This document shows, in pieces, positions 1 to 11,592 of a stretch of DNA of 64,000 bases; the stretch's first letter is position 1; the number at the start of each line of letters is the position of its first letter. The DNA is from CAWUEZ02 sp963921355 (GTDB taxonomy: Bacteria > Pseudomonadota > Alphaproteobacteria > Thalassobaculales > Thalassobaculaceae). The stretch lies in contig OZ001190.1 in assembly GCA_963921355.3 (NCBI GenBank), forward strand, positions 434,001 through 498,000. Reading direction: 5' to 3'. The notes under the pieces are model-generated. The model worked only from the letters and a program-made list of their open reading frames with translations. It ran no database searches and was not told the DNA's origin. The translations under genes and the position numbers were made by a program.

Positions 1-1281
1 GACATATATTGGTTCAATCGCCGAATTGCAGAAGCCATTGATGGTCTCTCGCAAAATGCAACCCAAACTCGTCGAGAAATCTCGCATTGGAGCGGCGGCC
101 CCATGCTCTATCGACATGGATATAGAATTCTTCCATATGGCGACCCGGTTGATGACTGGCTCTTTCTCGACGAAGAAGCGTTTGGCGTGAAAGGATTTAA
201 ACTCAATCGACAACAGATGATTGGTCGAGTTTCGCTTGAAACGCCGCACGCTTTTCTTAGCGAACAGACAAACCGAGAAGGCCTAATCCAAAATGACGTC
301 GTCGACGCGCTCAGAAAAATGCTCATGTGGGTAGTGCACTCTGAGATGCGGGGCCTTATCAACGACGCGGACGCAATTGAGAAAATTGAACGCAGGGCTG
401 CTGAGCTCGAAACGAGTAAAGTTTCCGCAACACGGCGCAAGGTAGAAGCGGCGCTAGAACGGCTACGAAATGATGTTGGAGATAATCCTTCAATTTATCT
501 TGAAGAACTAAATACTAGTATAGCCTCTCTTTGTGATTTATCTGAAGACCTCGTAGAACGTATTTGTGAAATTATCCAAGCGGCCAGTGACGAAAGAGAG
601 AAATTCGTATATCTCGCTGGTATTGGCCTAATGACTGAATTCATTTTTCATAAACTCGAGCGGGCCGTAGTGCACACGATAGATTCGGTTGGTAAAGGCC
701 GAATTCAACGATAACTAATCGACTTTCTGCTTTTCCAACTTAAAACTTTTCATACAAAAATAGCAGCGTTCGATGAAATCACAGGTGAGAAACGTCAGAC
801 TAAATCGACGTTCGATCTATCGGATCTTATAGCCAGTATTTTATCGAACCACGCCAAGGAATTCGAAAGACACAAGATCGAAATCAGTTTCGAGCCCTCC
901 GATAGACCCTACCAAATCAAGGCGGTTCGGGGCATGATCATCCAGATACTGAAGAACCTCATCGTGAACGCCGCGTATTGGTTGAAGCAGCAGAAGCAGT
1001 ATGAGCCCAGCTTCAAGCCCCGGCTTGAGCTGATTCTCAACCCAAATGACGAGTGCCTTACCATTGAGGACAATGGTACCGGCGTTCCTATCGATAGACG
1101 TGAGCGAATCTTCCAACCATTCATAACTACCAAACCGGTGGGGCAGGGCCGTTGTCTTGGGCTTTATATTTCTCGCGACCTAGCAGAGTACCATGGCTGG
1201 AAGCTCCAAATGGATGGAGAGGAGGGTCGAATTCGGTCGGGGCGAATTAACATGTTTGTACTGGACATGGGAGCAACATGA
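1..1281 (+). pseudogene. GHKL-type (Hsp90/histidine-kinase-like) ATPase, C-terminal part, interrupted by an in-frame TAA
   Basis: The frame is open from base 1, so the gene begins outside the window. Read through, it gives about 426 codons with one internal stop, TAA at 712-714. The first part (RHGYRILPYG around 109-138, then NREGL) resembles the region after an Hsp90-like ATPase domain. A helical region follows, then a HATPase_c module: N-box ILKNLIVNAAYWL (about 946-984), G1 box DNGTG (about 1069), F-box IFQPFITT and a G2 box at about 1141-1170. The G2 box reads GQGRCLGL, with Cys (TGT 1153-1155) where a Gly is usual. The ATPase ends at 1281 in a 4-base ATGA overlap with the receiver gene, so the two were probably made together. 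The stop separates the ATPase module from the rest; the downstream piece has no obvious Shine-Dalgarno. Family assignment is good; the biological role (signalling or phage defence) is inferred only. Confidence 0.75.
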
Positions 1282-3239
1282 GACACGAGCGGCGGATTAT
1301 CGAAGCGTTCAAATCAAACGGCATCCAACGCGTGTTGTTGATCAATGACGGTTACGACGTTCCGGCCCTACAGTACGAGACACTGAGAACGCTGATAGAC
1401 TACTTTGAATCGACAAGTGGTCGAGACACATGCATTGCAGCTAGTTTAACGAGTGATCAAATTGACTCTGCTAGCGAAGCTGCACTCGATAGTGCCCTCG
1501 AATACGACCCACTTAACGATGCTGTTGCAGTTCTCTACAGAAAATTCGTCGATACCCGTGAAAAAAAATTCGATCCAGGTGGCCATTGCGAAATTCTAAA
1601 GGGGGCTACCCTTAATGTCTTGCAACCCATAGACCTCCTCCTCAAGAAGTGCGGGAAGGATCTAGATATTTATTATGCGGGACTGAACGATTGAGAACAA
1701 GTATATCGCGATACAGTTCCTTATGTAGTATTTTTGGATTACTTTTCAAGCGATAACGTCTCACCTGGGTCTAGCACCGCAGCACATAAGGAACGTAAGG
1801 CTAGAAAACAATCTATTGATTTATTGAAACGACTTCTCGAATTGCGAGATAGAGACTATCCCGCAATTGTGTTGATGTCTTCCAAGGGTTTTGAAAAAAC
1901 AGCAAATCAATTTTGATCCGAGGTAGACCCCGATGGAAATAGAGTGCTCGCGCTTCGTAGTCGCTTCTTGCAAAAAGGCTTGGTCCAGAAAGCTGATCAC
2001 TCTCTACGTATTCAAAACGAGGCAGTTGACGCATTACTCGATACGAGCCAGGGGTTTATTTTCGGCCAGATTCTTTAGCGGGCTTTAACAACATTGCGCA
2101 GAGGCGCTGAAGACGCACTGACAGCAATGCTAAGAGAGATAGGAAACTTTGAGCCCAAGGACTTCGCGTACTTGTTGCGATTTCGACTTACGTCCGAAGG
2201 CCAACGAATGAGTGACTATTTGGAGTGGATGTTCGGTGAAAACCTGAAGGCATTGATCGATGAGCACGTAGATTGGAAGGATGAATCTCTTGAATCACTA
2301 GACAATCCGGAACTGAGTAAAGGAATTGAGGGCGCGTTCGAAGGTCCCTCTGTGCGCATGGCCACAGTTTTTCATCGGGTTAGAATCGATGACCATAATT
2401 CTCGGCCTTCCAGACGGAACGCCCTGGGAGATATCTATGTTGCATCAAAAGGAAAGTCCGTACGGGCGATCGTTACTCCCGACTGCGACCTCGTTGTTCG
2501 CAAGGGGAAAGCGAAGGTGAAACAATTATTAACTATGGGTGGAGAGTTACGTCCGTTCGATCAGGACAGCACATCATCCGATCATCTTATATTTCGAAAC
2601 GGCAAACCATACAGCCTTAAATGGAACCCAAAAGACCTTTTGACGTTTCCAATTGACGGTTCTGGATCACTGAAAGAGGATCCAACATACAATCATTCTG
2701 GGACGCTTCGACCATTATACGCACAGGAGATGCAGCGCCAGCCCATTAGTGATTTAGGCCGAGTCGGGCTGGCCGTCCCCCCGATGATGGGCGTGGACGT
2801 AGCTATTAACAAGTGGGTCCGAGTTAAATCGGACTCCGGTACGAGTTTCCAAAAACTCAAGATAGATGCAGATAATATAGCAACCGTTCTTCTGGAGCGG
2901 GGAGAAGCGAAGAATGGCCATATCGTTCTCCTTCGACGCCCTTTCGTTCATACACTATTGGATACATTGGAAAATTTCGACCAAGATACACTGAAGAATG
3001 ACGATAAGGTTAGACTTTCGGAATTTCTGAAAGAGAGGAATAAAGAGAGCCTTTTAAATGGTTTTATTGCATGAGGTTTCTTTACAAAAACAGCGGGCCC
3101 GCTGGGAACCGGGTTCGAAATTGCGGAAACACCAAGAACTGGGTCCAAGGCGTCTTGGCTTCAGTTTCTTCTAGATTTCTCCGAAGGGACGATCGAAGAA
3201 TTGAGAATTGTTGATCAACTCCTAGTTATCTCGGATTGA
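1278..3239 (+). pseudogene. Large protein with an N-terminal receiver-like domain, four in-frame stops
   Basis: A single frame runs from ATG 1278 to TGA 3237-3239 (about 653 codons), interrupted by TGA 1692-1694, TGA 1914-1916, TAG 2076-2078 and TGA 3072-3074. No frameshift is needed. The N-terminal strand VLLINDGYD (near residue 20), the aspartate in VVFLDYF (codon 1737-1739, residue about 154) and the strand AIVLMSS look like the core of a response-regulator receiver. The stretch between the first strand and the putative phosphoacceptor Asp is much longer than in CheY-type receivers. The C-terminal 350 residues contain EGAFEGPSV, TPDCDLV and GTLRPLYAQEM, which I cannot assign to a named fold. 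It overlaps the GHKL ATPase gene by four bases, which suggests a sensor/receiver pair. I believe a receiver family of this kind (Pfam 'Response_reg_2'-like) exists, but that is from memory. As sequenced it cannot give a full-length product without readthrough. Confidence 0.7.
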
Positions 3240-3507
3240 TTTTTTTGCATGCTTTTTTCACTATATACGAAAATTCTATGACGATCATTTCTGGTTTTTT
3301 ATTTGAGTTAGATGCACGGGCACAGTTTTGTCATGCTAGATCTTCCTGCGCCCAGTTCGGATATCGGGGCAGGACGCGTAGCTTTGGTTGGCGAACGGAC
3401 GTGAGCCTAGCGAGGCTCGCGTCCTCGGCTTGAGCGAGGATCCAGGGAGGGTTCCGTCTGGGCCCCGGCTCTGCGCTTGCGCTTGTCCGGGGCAAAGCTG
3501 CAACATA
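3240..3507. other. Gene-free junction between AT-rich accessory DNA and the rRNA operon
   Basis: No convincing gene is present. Composition changes abruptly near 3340: T-rich DNA before, GC-rich DNA after. Bases 3455-3500 hold an imperfect palindrome of the GGGCCCCGG...TCCGGGG type that also occurs elsewhere in this window. Confidence 0.5.
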
Positions 3508-3540
3508 AAGAAAGCCACCCGTTTGGACGGCTTTTCTTAG
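3508..3540 (-). terminator. Terminator of the rRNA operon / tRNA-fMet
   Basis: On the minus strand the arms GCCGTCC and GGGTGGC form a hairpin with a 4-base loop, followed by TTTCTTT. It lies 10 bases past the 3' end of tRNA-fMet, the expected place for rho-independent termination of the operon. Confidence 0.75.
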
Positions 3541-3548
3541 TCTCGCGT

Positions 3549-3626
<78 letters not shown>

Positions 3627-3689
3627 GGTGAGGTGCTTGGTTTGGTGCGAGCGTGTTTTGTATCCGGATATTATCGTCTGGTTATAAGA

Positions 3690-3803
3690 CCTGGCGGCGA
3701 CCTACTCTCCCACGCCTTAAGACGCAGTACCATTGGCGCAGAGGGCTTTCACGGCCGAGTTCGGGATGGGATCGGGTGCGGGTCCCTCGCTATGACCACC
3801 AGG
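3690..3803 (-). rRNA. rrf: 5S ribosomal RNA
   Basis: About 114 nt with complementary ends (CCTGG...CCAGG) and the typical CCGAACTCGG core. It lies between 23S and tRNA-fMet. The ends are set by the terminal helix and could be off by one or two bases. Confidence 0.93.
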
Positions 3804-3837
3804 TCATAGAGCCAGACGATGTTTATTTTGCCTGGCC

Positions 3838-3875
3838 GATTCACGTTTCGCCTGGCGGCTCAACGATCGGGCAGG
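3838..3875. repeat. rrn spacer element, copy in the 23S-5S spacer
   Basis: One of three related stretches (also 6811-6848 and 7732-7769), all in the same orientation. They share GATTCACG at one end and an ACGATC(A/G)G core. Each occupies a different spacer of the rRNA operon. Confidence 0.55.
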
Positions 3876-4026
3876 TTTTGGGGTCTGTGTTTGTTGTGTC
3901 AGTGCTGTCTGAACCGCTGTTCGGTTCGCGCTCTGTGACGACGCCTGTTTCGGGCGTTTATCGTCGGAGGCGGGGCCGCAGCTTGTTCCCTTGGTCTTGC
4001 GACTTTGGGAGTTGCGGGTGTGATCG

Positions 4027-6770
<2,744 letters not shown>

Positions 6771-6810
6771 CCCACCTCCAACGACAAACGCCCGCTATCA
6801 AGAGGCGGCT

Positions 6811-6848
6811 GATTCACGCTCTGCCTGACGGCAGAACGATCAGACGCC
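6811..6848. repeat. rrn spacer element, copy in the tRNA-Ile-23S spacer
   Basis: Second copy of the spacer element: GATTCACG, then CTGCC-TGAC-GGCAG (a 5-bp hairpin), then AACGATCAG. It lies just upstream of 23S in the transcript, suggesting a role in processing or antitermination; this is an inference. Confidence 0.55.
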
Positions 6849-7167
6849 TATGCCCTGATCTCGGACTGTCATCGCTGAGACGGAACCGTTCAGCATTTTT
6901 CAGTCAGCACTGAACCCAGTTCCATCGGATATCAGCAGAACACGCAGCCGAAGCCACTCTGCCAACACCTCGACCCCGGAACTGGGTCAACACGCTCTTC
7001 ACCATGTCCAAAAATCACCCCTCTCCGACCAGTCGCCGGCGGGGATCCGCTGTTCTTCCAAGAGATCATGTTTGCCGTGCTGCAGCCTTTCTTGCCGCGC
7101 ACCGCGCGGCCAGGGGCGCTGCACTCTGGGTTGGCGGCGCGGCGGAGTGCGGCGCCCCAAACCAACT

Positions 7168-7244
7168 TGGTGGGCCAGGGAAGACTTGAACTTCCGACCT
7201 CACGCTTATCAAGCGCGCGCTCTAACCAACTGAGCTACTAGCCC
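7168..7244 (-). tRNA. tRNA-Ile (GAT)
   Basis: A 77-nt cloverleaf with encoded CCA and anticodon GAT. It lies in the 16S-23S spacer but is the second tRNA after 16S, nearest 23S. The usual bacterial order has Ile first. Confidence 0.95.
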
Positions 7245-7343
7245 GAAGACTTTGTTTGGGCACTCGCGCTCAGCTTCGCCTCGCTGCCGTGCCTGTCACA
7301 CACGCGTGCCGGGTTGGCCGGCGGCGGCGCGCAAACAAAAATC

Positions 7344-7419
7344 TGGTGGAGGCGGACGGGATCGAACCGACGACCTACGGCTTGCAAAGCCGTCGCTCTC
7401 CCAACTGAGCTACGCCCCC
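7344..7419 (-). tRNA. tRNA-Ala (TGC)
   Basis: A 76-nt cloverleaf with encoded CCA, anticodon TGC and the G3:U70 pair that identifies alanine tRNA. It is the first tRNA after 16S, ahead of tRNA-Ile. Confidence 0.95.
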
Positions 7420-7533
7420 GGTATCTTTGAATACCCCCTCGCGGGCTGCGCCCTGCCGGGGGTTAGCTTTCCCCTCGTGGACACAGTACGCCGTGCCGGA
7501 GGTCCCCGGCCTTCTCATACCCGTAACCGGCGC

Positions 7534-7597
7534 CAGTGTGATGGTTCCAAAGGTCAGTGTGTCTCACACACTGACCTTTGGAAGCTGAGTCACACTG
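7534..7597. repeat. Long perfect hairpin in the 16S-tRNA-Ala spacer
   Basis: Bases 7545-7562 pair perfectly with 7566-7583 (18 bp, 3-base loop CTC). An outer helix forms between 7534-7541 (CAGTGTGA) and 7590-7597 (TCACACTG). The length of the duplex suggests an RNase III substrate in the pre-rRNA. Confidence 0.7.
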
Positions 7598-7624
7598 GTA
7601 TCTAAAAATTAGTGTGCCGATTCA

Positions 7625-7652
7625 CGAGAAGTTCGTGCGAACGAACTTCTCG
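7625..7652. repeat. 12-bp hairpin downstream of 16S
   Basis: CGAGAAGTTCGT (7625-7636) pairs perfectly with ACGAACTTCTCG (7641-7652) around a 4-base loop. It lies in the 16S-tRNA-Ala spacer and is probably part of pre-rRNA folding or processing. Confidence 0.65.
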
Positions 7653-7731
7653 ATCGGGACACTGATATGCCCGCCGGGTCATGATCTCGTTGGAAGGGAT
7701 GCGCCGGCGGCGACTTGAGTGATACCCGACT

Positions 7732-7769
7732 GATTCACGTCTCACCTTGCGGTTCGACGATCAGGCGGG
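7732..7769. repeat. rrn spacer element, copy just after 16S
   Basis: Third copy of the element: GATTCACG, then CTTGCGGTTCGACGATCAGG. It lies 29 bases downstream of the 16S 3' end in the transcript. Confidence 0.55.
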
Positions 7770-7791
7770 CCTGCTTAAGTTCCAGCCGGAC

Positions 7792-9283
<1,492 letters not shown>

Positions 9284-9663
9284 TCGCCCAATCCATCGAA
9301 CCGAAGCCCGACAAACCAGACACCAACAAGAGCCATCCGTCACATTCACGATTGACAATCACGCCAGGCCGAAGCCCGACGCCATCGCACATTTGGCGTT
9401 TTTGGCGTCCGCATCCCCCCTCACCAGAGAAAGAACACGAACACGCGTAAGTGGATGCGACAGACGTAAACCCGAGGCCGAAGCCCCAGGCAGACTTTAC
9501 TTAGGACCGACCGAAGCCGGCCCACCCACACAGCCCAGCAAAAACTTTCGCCAAGCCGCCGCCTGCGCATCCCTTCCAATAACAACAATGTCAAAAAGCA
9601 GGGGCCTGATCCCTCGCGGGGGACCCCGGTGCCGCAGGGCGATGACCCCGAGGCGAGGCGCGG
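9284..9663 (-). promoter_or_regulatory. rRNA operon leader with a boxA-like site
   Basis: This is the untranslated leader between the rrn promoter and 16S. On the minus strand TGCTTTTTGACAT (9589-9601) resembles the boxA antitermination signal (TGCTCTTTAACA consensus from E. coli). No protein gene was found in it. Confidence 0.4.
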
Positions 9664-9710
9664 TGTATACGGGCCCGCCCGGACGGTGTCAAACACCTTT
9701 TTTACGATTT
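9664..9710 (-). promoter_or_regulatory. rRNA operon promoter with UP-like element
   Basis: On the minus strand TTGACA (9692-9687) and TATACA (9669-9664) are separated by exactly 17 bases. Upstream lies an A-rich run (AAAATCGTAAAAAAGG, about 9695-9710) like an UP element. The discriminator after the -10 is GC-rich (CCGCGCC), as expected for a stringently controlled rRNA promoter. Confidence 0.8.
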
Positions 9711-9895
9711 TCTGGCCATCGGTTCCGGACCGGATTCAGGGTCCTTTCGGGATCGCCCGGAAAGCCGCCCACGCCGCGCAATAAACCCCTTCCCGAACCC
9801 CCGCACCGGGACATATAAGTGATTCGGGGAGAGAGTTAACGTCTCACAAGCAACACTAAGAACACGTTCGAGATCACTGGATTCCTTCTGTTTTC

Positions 9896-9923
9896 TTGAC
9901 AGAATCACCTCCGGAGACCATGA
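9896..9923 (+). promoter_or_regulatory. Candidate promoter for the M23 peptidase gene
   Basis: TTGACA at 9896-9901 is followed after 16 bases by CATGAT (9918-9923), four of six matches to the -10 consensus. A 21-codon frame from ATG 9920 ending at TAG 9983-9985 overlaps it; I saw no reason to call that a gene. Confidence 0.35.
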
Positions 9924-10000
9924 TTCCCGGACGCTTTGTCGGGCCGTTGCGCGGGGCCAGCGACCCTTGGATACGCCTTGGTTAGGGGAGATCGCACCGC

Positions 10001-11311
10001 ATGAAATGGACGAGCTTGGCGACGGTCGCCGTGCTGGCCGCCGCAGGAACCGCTTTCGCCCTGGTTCTGGACCGCGACGGTCCGGCCAATGCCGCCACCG
10101 AAGTGGCGGCCGAGGTGGAGACTGATTCGGTTCCCCTGAAGCCCAAGTTCGACACCGACCTCGTCAAGGACGCCCACGCCTTTCTGCCGACCCCGGCCCC
10201 AGAGACCCGCACGGTCACCGTCAAGCGCGGCGACACCCTGATGAAGCTGCTGACCAAGAACGGCGTCGATCGCGGTACCGCCCATGCCGCCATCACCAAA
10301 CTCAGCGACGTCTATGACGTGCGCCGCCTGCAGATCGGCCAGGACATCGACCTGACCTTCCAGGAGCAGACCGGCGGCGAGGCCTTTCTCGGCCTGGCCC
10401 TGAAGCCGAGTGCCGAGCGCGACGTCGTGGTCCGCGCCGCCGGAACCGACGGGTTCGTGGCCGAGGCGATCGACTGGCCGCTGGAACGCCGCGACGACTA
10501 CGCCGCCGCCAGCATCAAAACCAGCCTGTACGAGGCGGCGCTGGAGGCCGAGATGCCGATCGACGTGCTGATCGACCTGGTGCGGATGTTCAGCTTCGAC
10601 GTCGACTTCCAGCGCGACATCCAGCCCGGCGACTCCGTCGAGGTGCTGTTCGACCGCTACGACGACGAGCTCGGCAACCGGGTGCGCAACGGCGAGATCC
10701 GCTTCGCCGCCATGACCCTGTCGGGCAAGCGCACCGCCTATTACCGCCACACCCCGAAGAGCGGCATCACCGACTATTTCGACGGCAAGGGTCAGAGCGT
10801 GCGCAAGACACTGATGCGCACCCCGGTCGACGGCGCCCGGCTGTCCTCGGGTTACGGCAAGCGCCGCCACCCGATCCTCGGCTACAACAAGATGCACCGC
10901 GGCGTCGATTTCGCCGCCCCGACCGGCACCCCGATCATGGCCGCCGGCGACGGCGTGGTCGAAAAGGCCGGGCGCAACGGCGCCTACGGCAAGTACATCC
11001 GGATCCGCCACAACTCGACGATCAAGACCGCCTACGCCCACCTGCACAAATACGCCCGCGGCACCAAGGTCGGCGCCCGGGTCAAGCAGGGCGACATCAT
11101 CGGCTATGTCGGCTCGACAGGGCGTTCCACGGGTCCGCACCTGCACTACGAGGTGCTGATCAACAACCGCCAGAAGAACCCGATGAGCGTCAAGCTCCCG
11201 GCCGGCGAGAAGCTGAAGGGCAAGGACCTCGAGACCCTGCTGGCCGGCATCCCCGAGATCGACCGCCGCCTGGCGCTGGCCCGCGAGCGCACCACACTCG
11301 CGAGCCGGTAG
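10001..11311 (+). CDS. M23 family metallopeptidase (LysM-like plus LytM domain)
   Basis: Probable cell-envelope peptidoglycan endopeptidase, 436 aa. An N-terminal hydrophobic segment (residues 5-20) looks like a signal peptide or anchor. A LysM/OapA-like stretch follows at about 67-115 (VKRGDTLMKLL...IGQDIDLTF). The C-terminal M23 domain (about 285-395) keeps the zinc ligands: HRGVD with His299 and Asp303, and HLH with His380 and His382. It is therefore likely active, unlike LytM regulators that lost these residues. The start is ATG 10001 after GGGGAGA. It resembles MepM/YebA-type DD-endopeptidases, which cut crosslinks for wall growth. It stands alone, divergent from the rRNA operon. The family is certain, the exact bond cleaved is not. 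Confidence 0.9.
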   Translation: MKWTSLATVAVLAAAGTAFALVLDRDGPANAATEVAAEVETDSVPLKPKFDTDLVKDAHAFLPTPAPETRTVTVKRGDTLMKLLTKNGVDRGTAHAAITKLSDVYDVRRLQIGQDIDLTFQEQTGGEAFLGLALKPSAERDVVVRAAGTDGFVAEAIDWPLERRDDYAAASIKTSLYEAALEAEMPIDVLIDLVRMFSFDVDFQRDIQPGDSVEVLFDRYDDELGNRVRNGEIRFAAMTLSGKRTAYYRHTPKSGITDYFDGKGQSVRKTLMRTPVDGARLSSGYGKRRHPILGYNKMHRGVDFAAPTGTPIMAAGDGVVEKAGRNGAYGKYIRIRHNSTIKTAYAHLHKYARGTKVGARVKQGDIIGYVGSTGRSTGPHLHYEVLINNRQKNPMSVKLPAGEKLKGKDLETLLAGIPEIDRRLALARERTTLASR

Positions 11312-11337
11312 GGTCGCCGCTCCTCTACTCACTTCCT

Positions 11338-11592
11338 CCCCGGACCTGATCCGGGGCCCAGGATGGCAGCGTGATGGGTCGTTGCAGCGCTCTGGAAAAC
11401 GTTCCAGCACGCTCCCATTCTAGGTCCCGGGGCAATAGCCCGGGAAGTGAAAGGGGTGGAATCTTCAATTCCTCGCTCGCAGGCGCACCCCCGGATTGAC
11501 CCCGGATCAGGTCCGGGGCGGGGCGGGAAGGAATGTGTGTATTGGGGGTCGCCTCATCCTGAGCACCCCGGATTTAATCCGGGGGTGTCGAA
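11338..11592. repeat. Cluster of CCCGG-type palindromic repeats
   Basis: At least four palindromes built on CCCGGA...TCCGGG lie between the M23 gene and the acyl-CoA synthetase: around 11339-11357 (CCCCGGACCTGATCCGGGG), 11424-11445, 11498-11515 and 11566-11584. The last contains the TAA stop of the synthetase. Related copies occur at 3455-3500 and 21050-21166. Confidence 0.65.

Noticed and set aside
1..3239. TGA recoded as Trp across the window
   Set aside because: TGA ends many intact genes here (for example rsmB, purH, deoA and deoB), and TAA and TAG also occur among the internal stops.
7545..7583. CRISPR-like or mobile-element inverted repeat
   Set aside because: It occurs once and lies inside the rRNA spacer, so pre-rRNA structure is the simpler explanation.
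9920..9985. 21-codon leader peptide ahead of the M23 gene
   Set aside because: It has no regulatory codon run and no recognisable attenuator; probably a chance frame.
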